A stretch of 12,677 bases of DNA from Holosporales bacterium. GTDB taxonomy: Bacteria; Pseudomonadota; Alphaproteobacteria; RUG11792. The stretch is from contig JAIRZU010000004.1 of the NCBI GenBank assembly GCA_031267075.1, positions 1 to 12,677 of the forward strand, given 5' to 3'. The position numbers and the translations under genes were made by a program. Shown here piece by piece: positions 1 through 6,440 of this stretch. Each line of letters begins with the position of its first letter. The stretch's first letter is position 1. Under the pieces are notes generated by a model that was given only the letters and a program-made list of their open reading frames with translations, was not told the DNA's origin and searched no databases.

Positions 1-828
1 GAGGAAGCAGGCCTGAGTAAGCAAGTAAGTGATATGAGGCTGGCGATTGATGGGAATGGTGACCAGGAGCTGGAGAGTCTGATGAAGAGAGTAGCAGGTC
101 TCGAAACAGCCGTGAGCACAATGCAGACGACGATGTACGCGATGCGCGAGGTAGATAGAATACTGGAAGGCGTACAACTGCCGAACCAGGATGAGGCCAT
201 GATAAGGACGCACTACCTCAATATGGTACGGGTAAACAAACTCACTGACCCCATTAAAATAGCTCAGTACACTGGGCAATGGACGCACCGGCACAGAGGG
301 CACTGCGACGTCACAATGCACGTACCACTAGGAACCGAGATGGTTCTCACTGACCTCACTGTTATATCAGTAACGACGGACCTTCAAGAAGGGCTGCACC
401 TTGGTATTTGTACACCTACGGTAAGCTGGTACGGCTATCAGAGCAGTGGCATACAACTGACCAACCTCCTTAGTTCATACTACTTAGTGGATGAATACTA
501 CTTCCGAGATCGCGAGAACCCCACAACCTCACTACTACTAGCCGTCATTGGGGCTGACCAGGGAGAACCGAACCCACCAACTAACGATGAAGCAGAAGCA
601 CTCATGGTGAAACTCGGATACCCCGCATACACTGGCGCCCCTGGAGACAGCGAAGCAAAGGAAGCATACATGAAGTACGCGCGCATCATAGCACAAATCC
701 GCGCGTACACCATGATGGCTGGGAACGGTACGGTCGACGATGGCGTACCCTACTGGTACATGATATACCAACCCCCTAACGCCCCCAAAAATCCATTCGA
801 TCCGCTGCTCCCACCCAATATGCTATAG
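1..828 (+). CDS. Orphan repeat-family protein, 5' end outside window
   Basis: I do not recognise a named family. The frame is open from the first base of the window (codons EEAGLSKQVSDM...), so the ATG at 34 is probably internal and the gene begins upstream. There are 275 codons in the window, ending in TAG. Residues 4-40 align with residues 32-68 of the protein at 6441-7760: both start with Gly-Leu, contain IDGNGD followed by E-x-E-S-L, and end A-V-x-T; about 20 of 37 positions are identical. A second shared element is MREVD-R-ILEG (residues 48-57 here) against VDGILQG in the paralog. The first ~60 residues look like an amphipathic coiled coil. The remainder (about 70-275) is rich in Thr, Tyr and Pro and has no membrane segment or motif I know. 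By analogy with the paralog it may carry a signal peptide and repeats outside the window (inference). Function unknown; the coding call is firm because of length and paralogy. Confidence 0.8.
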   Translation, partial: EEAGLSKQVSDMRLAIDGNGDQELESLMKRVAGLETAVSTMQTTMYAMREVDRILEGVQLPNQDEAMIRTHYLNMVRVNKLTDPIKIAQYTGQWTHRHRGHCDVTMHVPLGTEMVLTDLTVISVTTDLQEGLHLGICTPTVSWYGYQSSGIQLTNLLSSYYLVDEYYFRDRENPTTSLLLAVIGADQGEPNPPTNDEAEALMVKLGYPAYTGAPGDSEAKEAYMKYARIIAQIRAYTMMAGNGTVDDGVPYWYMIYQPPNAPKNPFDPLLPPNML

Positions 829-920
829 ACGAACTGCTGTAACCGAACTGCAAAGTCATACTTGAAGGAGCTGTCGTTTGATCATCCATTCACTGGAATG
901 CCACGGCTAGTCACAGACGT

Positions 921-997
921 TGGTCGGGAAGAGAGGATTTGAACCTCCGGCCCCTTGCTCCCAAAGCAAGTGCGCTACCAGGCTGCGCTACTTCCCG
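921..997 (-). tRNA. tRNA-Pro(UGG)
   Basis: Read on the minus strand, the 77-nt sequence folds as a cloverleaf. The 7-bp acceptor stem is CGGGAAG paired with CTTCCCG, with A as discriminator base and a genomically encoded CCA at 921-923. The D arm contains AGCGCAGCCTGGTAGCGC. The anticodon stem is CTTGC/GCAAG around loop TTTGGGA, giving anticodon TGG. The T arm contains GGTTCAAATCC. Anticodon UGG reads proline codons (CCA, and CCN with wobble). The sequence closely matches the usual bacterial tRNA-Pro. It stands alone between two plus-strand orphan genes. A TTGAAA box lies upstream on the minus strand, but its matching -10 is poor, so I do not call a promoter. Confidence 0.96.
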
Positions 998-1186
998 ACA
1001 CTCTGACTACGATGACACGAATCGCCTCAAATTTCAAGCTATTTCGACATCCACAGTTCTGGTATGAGATACGTGCACTCCTTCGGAGACAGAACACTGG
1101 AGATGTAACTGGGTGCCACGGCTAACAACGGCCTCTGTAATTATAAGCTCATTTTTTCATTGTAAGTGTAATTCCATTGCGCTAAA

Positions 1187-2050
1187 GTGCGTGCGAGTAG
1201 AAAGAAAATAAATGCAACAAGTATGAACGCAATCAAACATGCGATGCATGTGTGCATCGCAATCGCAGTAGCACAGTTTACGGCAGCAGGCATGAGGCCA
1301 TCGTGGATTCTCATCTCGCCCCCAGTGAGAGCGTTCGATGCCCTAGCCTCCACACCGCCAGGTGTCGCTCCGCCAGCGAGAGTGCTTCATGGACAGGTAC
1401 CTGACCCAATAATACAACGCACCATCGCTGCCGTAGAAGAAAAGCTGCGTGAACTTGGCGTGGATAGTGAAACCATGCAAGACGCCAGAATAGCCGCTAG
1501 CAGGAAAATAAGCCTAGGCAAAATATGTCCAGCCCTTAATGGAATCTCGGTAAGTGGCTTTGATGCTAACGAGGGCAGAGACCTGGGAATTGAGAAGATA
1601 CGCTTGGAGGCAGTGAAGCGAGATGAGCTAGATCTAGAGAAACAAGCACGCCCTCCTAAAGGTGCGCGCGGGTTAGAAGCAGACGATCTTGCGCTCGACA
1701 GCATACCTGCAGATCGACAAGCTCTCATCGCCTTAACAGAGGCTGTGGAGGTAACCGAATACAAGTACTACTCTCTGATGCTGCTGATCGGTTCTCCGAG
1801 AGCAATCGCATTCCAGCTAGAGGATCAAGCCGATTACAAGGTACACTGCTCAAGGGTAATTATCACCAGCTGCGATGTTTCACGGCCCGAACCTGTAATA
1901 GTCGCCATAGTAGATCGCCACACGATTGGAGAGAACCAGTACTACATTTGGGTCGATGGAGACTGGGTGGAAGACACCCAAAGGCGAGTGTGGAGACTGC
2001 AGCAGGAAGGAAGACCGCTTTCCCCACTGGCTAATTGGCTGGCGGTCTAA
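1187..2050 (+). CDS. Orphan protein, possibly exported
   Basis: Not recognised. The frame runs 287 codons from GTG at 1187 to TAA at 2048-2050. Neither this GTG nor the in-frame ATG at 1223 has a clear Shine-Dalgarno sequence. Starting at 1223 would give MNAIKHAMHVCIAIAVAQF..., a short basic segment followed by a hydrophobic stretch resembling a signal peptide, so 1223 may be the true start. The middle (about residues 75-190) is rich in Glu, Lys, Arg and Ala and probably helical (AAVEEKLRELG, IEKIRLEAVKRDELDLEKQ). The C-terminal third (about 195-287) looks like a globular beta-rich domain (YYSLMLLIGSPRAIAFQLED, EPVIVAIVDRH, YYIWVDGDWVED). No paralogy to its neighbours is visible. Its last 20 nt overlap the 3' end of the convergent mfd gene. 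It is more credible than the antisense frames on the opposite strand, which are shorter and of skewed composition. Confidence 0.6.
   Translation: MRASRKKINATSMNAIKHAMHVCIAIAVAQFTAAGMRPSWILISPPVRAFDALASTPPGVAPPARVLHGQVPDPIIQRTIAAVEEKLRELGVDSETMQDARIAASRKISLGKICPALNGISVSGFDANEGRDLGIEKIRLEAVKRDELDLEKQARPPKGARGLEADDLALDSIPADRQALIALTEAVEVTEYKYYSLMLLIGSPRAIAFQLEDQADYKVHCSRVIITSCDVSRPEPVIVAIVDRHTIGENQYYIWVDGDWVEDTQRRVWRLQQEGRPLSPLANWLAV
1241..1260. repeat. Perfect inverted repeat inside the leader of the 1187-2050 gene
   Basis: GCGATGCA, a 4-nt spacer TGTG, then TGCATCGC: eight perfect base pairs able to form a stable RNA hairpin with a tetranucleotide loop. It lies 18 nt downstream of the alternative ATG at 1223, inside the sequence encoding the hydrophobic leader. 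It could affect translation initiation or be coincidental; no role is shown by the sequence. Confidence 0.55.
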
Positions 2051-5000
2051 CCACATCCTCCAGCACAGCTCTGATGTGAGAGATGAGGTGGAGGACATCC
2101 CTCGTTCTCTCAGTCAGACTTGGCCATGCTTTCGTTATTACAACCTTGTTGCTGCCCACGATCTTGGCCACACCGCGGTAAGTCTTGACAGCATCGGAGT
2201 GGAGGAGGCTCAGCAATGCTTCAATATTGAGGCTACTTTCTTCAAAGAATGAAAACGCTAACCCCCTTGGGGTAATGTCTAGTTTACCGATGTTCGCTGC
2301 GAGGCAGTCGATTCTTATCCTCATAAGATCAAGTAGGTTTTTCGTTTCATATGGGATGCGGCCGAATCTGTCTGATAGTTCAAATTCCATATCTGATACA
2401 TCAACTGGCTCCTTCACCGCTCCGATCCTCCTGTACAACTCAAGCCTCAGGTTGAGGCCCTCGATGTAGGAATCTGGAATCAGTATCGGGACGCCAAGCG
2501 AAATCTTGGGCTCCTTCTTTTCAGGATGAAGCTCATCGAAGCCGGCTTTCAGCATTAGTATGGCCTCCTGCAGCATCGACTGGTACAGCTCAATTCCGAC
2601 ATCTGCAATGAACCCAGCCTGGTCTGAGCCGAGCAAGTTACCTGGTCCTCTTAGCTCCAAGTCATAGTTTGCAAGATTCACACCGGAGCCGAGGGAGTCG
2701 AGTTTTTTGAGCGCCTCCAACCTATCCATCGCGCTATCCGTAATAGTCCTATCTGGCTGCAGTAGCAAGTATGCATACGCCTGACGCGAAGACCTACCTA
2801 CCCGCCCACGCAGCTGATACACCTGCGCCAAACCGAACAGATCAAACCTATGGATAAGGATCGTGTTGGCATTCGGAATATCGATCCCTGAATCTATGAT
2901 ATTCGTTGTGACCATAATGTCAATCTTATGATCACAGAAATCCATCACGGTTTGATCTAGGCATTGGCTCTTCCCGTGAATTGATACCACTCTCAGGTTC
3001 GGAAACAGATTCGTTACGAGCGAGTGAATTTCACCTAGATACTCGATTCTTGGAGTGACAAAGAACACCTGGCCTCCAGCTTTTATCTCCATATCGATAG
3101 CGGCTGAGATCGACTCCCTATCGAAGTCGCAGCATATTGTTTTGACCGGTAGGCGATTGACGGGTGGAGTCGTTATCATGCTTAAGTCCTTCACACCAGA
3201 TACAGACAGCTGCAATGTTCGCGGAATGGGGGTTGCGCTTAGTGTCAGGTAGTGAACCCCAGGATTAATCTCCTTCATGAACTCCTTCTGCTTCACACCG
3301 AAGTGCTGCTCTTCATCCACTATCACCAATCCGAGATCGTGGAACGTAATCTTCCGCGACAGCACAGTATGGGTGGCGATGATAATCTTGATATCTCCAC
3401 TGGCTATCCCCGAGATATTTTCCTTGATTTGTCTTTGAGATATGAACCTTGAAAGGGAGCATATACCAATGTCAAATCTATTAAATCTCTTCTGGAATGT
3501 CTGGAAATGCTGTGAGACGAGGATGGTCGTTGGGGTTAGCAGAACTACTTGCTTTCCGGAGCTGGCAGCTATGAATGCCGCCCGCAACGCAACCTCGGTT
3601 TTCCCAAATCCAACATCCCCGCAGACGAGTCGATCCATAGGGTAGTCCTCGAAGAGATCGCCCATAACATCCGATATCGCTGCCATCTGATCTTCAGTCT
3701 CTGTATGCCCAAACCCAGAGCAGAACCTATCGAAGTTATCTGGTATTGCAAGAGGTTGTAGCTTGTGGCATTTCCTGGCTGCCGCCGTCTTTAGTAGATC
3801 ATTCGCAATGACGATCAGCTTCTTTCGTACCCCATCTCTGCGTCTAGTCCAAGAGTTGGCCTTGAGGGAGTCTAGCTGCACTGCAACATCCCCACCGCTG
3901 TACCGCGAGATCACCGAGATGTTCTCGATTGGAACGTACAGCCTATCTCCGTGGTTGTATCTCAGGTTGATAAATTCATGAGTGACTCCAGAGACGTCGA
4001 ATTGGATTAACCCATCAAACGCTGCGATGCCGTGCATTTCGTGGACTACATAATCGCCTACAGTTAGCTTGGTGCAATCCCTGTACGTTTCAACGCTACG
4101 CTTCTTTGCGAGCTTCAAGCGTTGGCCGAAGAGCTCTGTCTCTGTGTATATGATCAGCTCATCTGATACAAAGCCACATTTCAGATCTGACATTATTACG
4201 TTGATTCTGCCAGGTTCAGCTTCAAAGAAGTTTCTGATCTCCTTGACATCGTAGCCATTGAGTAGCTCCATTAGCAGATTGTATGCGCCTGTGGAAGCCA
4301 CGGAAAGCACCGTCTTTTTGTTAGGGTTGGTGCTGCCTATTAGCTCCAGCAAATCACTACGTACCATGATATCATACTTCCTCAACTGAGGCTGCGGTGA
4401 GCTATTGGGTTCGGTGAGTGGGTCTACTCTCTCAACAGTAAACTTCCTCCCCCTCACTCCATGATCACTTTCCTGGTACGTGCCGGTAGCCACGCGCGAA
4501 ACGCTATCAAAGAAAATATCGCTAACTGGTGGGTACTGGCTTTTTCGCATCTGCTCTTCCAGAAACATACTACTGAATTTCTCGACTTCGAAGTCGAAGA
4601 TGAATTTGGTATCATCACTGAAGTAGCTGAGTACGCTAGCTACATCTTCGTGGAAGCAGGAGAGATACCACTCTATCCCAGGGAACAGATTTCCATTCTC
4701 AACGCACTCCGCCAGTCTCGCATCATTTCCCCGATACTTGCGGGAGAACGTGCTTCGCATCCTCCCGTTTAAAACGATTTCAGAACACTTCGTAATCACT
4801 ACGGATTCAAGCTTAGTGCCAGACAATTGTGTATCGGTGTCGAAGCTGCGTATCAAATCAATCTCATCTCCTAAAAAATCCACCCTTACTGGCATTTGCG
4901 ATAGAGGCGGATAGATGTCAACAATCCCACCTCTCACGGCGTATTGTCCGCGGCTAGTTACCGACTCTCCTCTCATGTATCCGTAATCCCCTAGTGCTGT

Positions 5001-5375
5001 TACCAGTGCTTGTTGTGACTGCATACTGTGTACCGCTAGTACGTTGTGCTCCAAAAAATACTCAGCAGGTGGGACGGCGAGGTTCAAAGCCTCAACTGTC
5101 GTGATAACTATCTTCTTCGGCGTATGCAGGATGGCTGCCAGTGCGGCCCCGCGATTTACGAAAACTGAGTAGTCGCAAACGGCGCGCTCATAAATGCCTG
5201 AGCCAAATGAACCGAGAGGAATGACCCTGTGATTCACCTGGGTTTGTCCCATGATCCTCGCAGCATACCTCGCCTCTGCCCACGTCTTGTAGACTATAAC
5301 AACTGAGTCCTCTGAGAAGGATTTAAACAACATGCACTGAGAGTAACTTCGCGATATCCAACCAGGAGGTACCAT
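2031..5375 (-). CDS. mfd: Transcription-repair coupling factor Mfd
   Basis: Mfd is a cytoplasmic SF2 DNA translocase that removes RNA polymerase stalled at lesions and recruits UvrA for nucleotide excision repair. The 1114-residue product shows the family order. The UvrB-like N-terminal module is at about 1-190 (RGQYAVRGGIVDIYPPL). The RNA-polymerase-interaction (CarD-like) domain is at about 445-495 (DYVVHEMHGIAAFDGL, RLYVPIENISVISRY). The translocase has Walker A GDVGFGKTEVAL near 585, DEEQHFG near 688, SATPIPRTLQLS, and QLRGRVGRSS near 857. The TRG segment (ELRGPGNLLGSDQAGFI) follows, then the C-terminal inhibitory D7 domain from about 968 (YIEGLNLRLELYRRIG) to near the end. It is slightly shorter than E. 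coli Mfd (1148), mainly at the extreme N-terminus. ATG 5375 is chosen because a stop lies ten codons upstream; the next Met (5333) is possible. The start lies in a perfect palindrome. The TAG stop overlaps the convergent gene by 20 nt. Confidence 0.97.
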   Translation of the reverse strand: MVPPGWISRSYSQCMLFKSFSEDSVVIVYKTWAEARYAARIMGQTQVNHRVIPLGSFGSGIYERAVCDYSVFVNRGAALAAILHTPKKIVITTVEALNLAVPPAEYFLEHNVLAVHSMQSQQALVTALGDYGYMRGESVTSRGQYAVRGGIVDIYPPLSQMPVRVDFLGDEIDLIRSFDTDTQLSGTKLESVVITKCSEIVLNGRMRSTFSRKYRGNDARLAECVENGNLFPGIEWYLSCFHEDVASVLSYFSDDTKFIFDFEVEKFSSMFLEEQMRKSQYPPVSDIFFDSVSRVATGTYQESDHGVRGRKFTVERVDPLTEPNSSPQPQLRKYDIMVRSDLLELIGSTNPNKKTVLSVASTGAYNLLMELLNGYDVKEIRNFFEAEPGRINVIMSDLKCGFVSDELIIYTETELFGQRLKLAKKRSVETYRDCTKLTVGDYVVHEMHGIAAFDGLIQFDVSGVTHEFINLRYNHGDRLYVPIENISVISRYSGGDVAVQLDSLKANSWTRRRDGVRKKLIVIANDLLKTAAARKCHKLQPLAIPDNFDRFCSGFGHTETEDQMAAISDVMGDLFEDYPMDRLVCGDVGFGKTEVALRAAFIAASSGKQVVLLTPTTILVSQHFQTFQKRFNRFDIGICSLSRFISQRQIKENISGIASGDIKIIIATHTVLSRKITFHDLGLVIVDEEQHFGVKQKEFMKEINPGVHYLTLSATPIPRTLQLSVSGVKDLSMITTPPVNRLPVKTICCDFDRESISAAIDMEIKAGGQVFFVTPRIEYLGEIHSLVTNLFPNLRVVSIHGKSQCLDQTVMDFCDHKIDIMVTTNIIDSGIDIPNANTILIHRFDLFGLAQVYQLRGRVGRSSRQAYAYLLLQPDRTITDSAMDRLEALKKLDSLGSGVNLANYDLELRGPGNLLGSDQAGFIADVGIELYQSMLQEAILMLKAGFDELHPEKKEPKISLGVPILIPDSYIEGLNLRLELYRRIGAVKEPVDVSDMEFELSDRFGRIPYETKNLLDLMRIRIDCLAANIGKLDITPRGLAFSFFEESSLNIEALLSLLHSDAVKTYRGVAKIVGSNKVVITKAWPSLTERTRDVLHLISHIRAVLEDVVRPPAN

Positions 5376-5384
5376 GATGGTACC
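5368..5384. promoter_or_regulatory. 17-bp perfect palindrome containing the mfd start codon
   Basis: GGTACCATGATGGTACC: two 8-bp arms around a single central base. On the minus strand the mfd ATG (5375-5373) occupies the end of one arm. As DNA it could be an operator-like site. In mRNA the 1-nt loop makes a tight hairpin unlikely unless several bases open. It may also only reflect the codons ATG GTA CC next to an upstream mirror. The symmetry is directly seen; any function is inference. Confidence 0.4.
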
Positions 5385-5707
5385 ACAATCTCCACGACTT
5401 GTCTATGGGCGTAAAATAGACCTCCTCATATCTCTCCGTAATCAGCTTCTTGCTGCGTCGATAGCGCTGTTCTAAGCACCCCATCTAAGAGGTAGCGCTG
5501 GTCCATCTATGGTTTCTTGCTCTTGCCATACCCGCCACGTTAGACCTTCATCAAGGATAATCATTAGAGGGCGTCGTCAAGAGATGGGGAGCCATATCAT
5601 TAAACAACACATCTGAACAGCTGCCCCAAAAGCACTCGCAGGGTTAGCGTATCTCGTCGCTATCTCTCTCCATTCCTTCATCTCAGATCAAGCTTATGGA
5701 AGAAGAG
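5376..5707. other. Non-coding stretch between mfd and dksA
   Basis: No intact gene was found in 332 bases on either strand. It holds one arm of the mfd palindrome (to 5384) and the transposase remnant at 5577-5681. Short minus-strand frames between 5385 and 5575 (for example one reading RRSKKLITERYEEVYFTPIDKSWRLW) have no start or recognisable match and are broken by stops. No convincing terminator follows dksA and no strong promoter precedes mfd, so read-through from dksA to mfd is possible. Confidence 0.5.
5577..5681 (-). pseudogene. IS5-family transposase, C-terminal remnant
   Basis: A 34-codon minus-strand frame reads MKEWREIATRYANPASAF, GAAVQMCCLMIWLPIS, then TGA. The pattern W-R-x-I-A-T-R-Y, then A..F.AAV and I-W-L shortly before the stop, is the C-terminal end of IS5-family DDE transposases as I know them (RRIATRY, FLAAV, IW-). 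A stop codon lies three codons upstream of the Met, and the catalytic DDE core is missing, so this is a decayed fragment and not an active element. No inverted repeats or target duplication could be assigned. The match was recognised by eye only. Confidence 0.6.
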
Positions 5708-6100
5708 CTATTCGAGAGCGTCCTCTCTGTAATCTCGCTCCATTTTCTCATGCCTCTCCTGGGCCTCTATACATAGGGTAGCAATCGGTCTAGCCTCCAG
5801 CCGCTTCAATCCTATAGGCTCTCCTGTCTCTTCGCAATACCCATACGTTCCATCGTCGATTCTAGAGATCGCCTTATCTATTTTCTTTATCAGCTTTCTT
5901 GCTCGATCTTTGGTACGTAACTCCAGGGCCTGGTTGGTGATATTGCTGGCGGAATCAACTGGATCCGCTTCAAAATTCTTCTCCTCCAGTACGGTTCTAA
6001 CTTCCTCACTACCCCTTAGTAGCTCAGCTTTCCAATTCAGTAGCCTCCCCATAAAGTACTCCAACTGCTCATCAGTGAGGTAATGATTTTTCTTTGCCAT
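5708..6100 (-). CDS. dksA: RNA polymerase-binding transcription factor DksA
   Basis: DksA binds the RNA polymerase secondary channel and, with ppGpp, adjusts rRNA and stress-gene transcription. The 130-residue protein has an N-terminal helical region (1-40), a coiled coil with the tip motif DPVDSAS (46-52; the Asp49 and Ala51 positions correspond to the tip residues needed for activity), the second coiled-coil helix (55-80), and the zinc-finger region GTYGYCEETGEPIGLKRLEA to about 114. Only two of the four zinc ligands are cysteines: C89 and C110. The partners are T92 and A113. This C-T-C-A pattern resembles Pseudomonas DksA2, which folds without zinc; alphaproteobacterial DksA proteins commonly show similar substitutions. 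It is shorter than E. coli DksA (151), lacking part of the N-terminus. No strong Shine-Dalgarno sequence precedes the ATG. It is transcribed toward mfd. Confidence 0.95.
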   Translation of the reverse strand: MAKKNHYLTDEQLEYFMGRLLNWKAELLRGSEEVRTVLEEKNFEADPVDSASNITNQALELRTKDRARKLIKKIDKAISRIDDGTYGYCEETGEPIGLKRLEARPIATLCIEAQERHEKMERDYREDALE

Positions 6101-6134
6101 ATAACGGAACCAGCTAATTCATATCGTTTGCAAC

Positions 6135-6140
6135 ATTATA
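6135..6140 (-). promoter_or_regulatory. Candidate -10 box of dksA
   Basis: On the minus strand a perfect TATAAT lies 34 nt upstream of the dksA ATG, which would put transcription start near 6128 and leave a leader of about 28 nt. No good -35 hexamer stands 16-18 nt upstream, so the promoter would be activator-dependent or the box fortuitous. Confidence 0.4.
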
Positions 6141-6292
6141 TCTCATATCACCGCAATCGCGATGCATTTAATGAAAATTTGTAGAAAATTGCAAAGATCA
6201 TGTCGTATCTTTCTCAAAAATAATTTCATCCGTTAACTATTTTTTAACCTTTCGCATGCTAACCTACTTATAGAAATCTTTATCCTCTAAGG

Positions 6293-6297
6293 GGAGG
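6293..6297 (+). promoter_or_regulatory. Strong Shine-Dalgarno sequence for the lipoprotein leader at 6304
   Basis: GGAGG within AAGGGGAGGAAACAC, 6 nt before the ATG at 6304. It is the clearest ribosome binding site in the window. It points to 6304 as the true start of the lipoprotein gene, even though that frame stops after 31 codons in the sequence as given. Confidence 0.75.
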
Positions 6298-6303
6298 AAA
6301 CAC

Positions 6304-6399
6304 ATGAAAAGCAAACTTGTAACATCAACACTCATTCTAGGACTAATAGCCTGTGAGGCCTGGAGTTCTAGAGAGAGAGAGAGGTTAAGAGTCCTGTAG
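6304..6399 (+). CDS. Lipoprotein signal-peptide segment, out of frame with the body at 6441-7760
   Basis: ATG at 6304 behind a strong ribosome binding site encodes MKSKLVTSTLILGLIAC-EAWSS and then runs into TAG at 6397-6399 after 31 codons. Residues 2-4 are basic or polar, 5-15 are hydrophobic, and LIAC (14-17) fits the lipobox [LVI]-x-[AG]-C, so signal peptidase II cleavage before Cys17 and lipidation are predicted. The frame loses register at the (AG)7 tract at 6370-6383. Removing one AG unit gives SSREREVKSPVVERTGEATR and continues into the 6441-7760 frame without a stop. I therefore read this as the first exon-like piece of one lipoprotein gene (6304-7760) that is frameshifted here, through phase variation, a fixed mutation or a sequencing error. 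Confidence 0.7.
   Translation: MKSKLVTSTLILGLIACEAWSSRERERLRVL
6370..6383 (+). repeat. (AG)7 simple-sequence tract at a reading-frame junction
   Basis: Seven uninterrupted AG dinucleotides lie immediately after the lipoprotein signal-peptide codons. Such tracts change length by slipped-strand mispairing during replication. With seven units translation from 6304 stops at 6397. With six (or nine) units the reading frame passes into the repeat-rich body. This placement is typical of contingency loci. Confidence 0.85.
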
Positions 6400-6440
6400 T
6401 TGAGAGAACTGGAGAGGCCACTCGTCCGAGTAGGGCTACG

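Noticed and set aside
1141..1353. 70-codon minus-strand frame with one hydrophobic segment
   Set aside because: It is the antisense of the leader of the 1187-2050 gene, begins with GTG and has no clear ribosome binding site; a small membrane protein cannot be excluded, but support is weak.
1387..1764. 125-codon minus-strand frame
   Set aside because: Serine/arginine-rich composition typical of an antisense shadow; no motif and no start signal.
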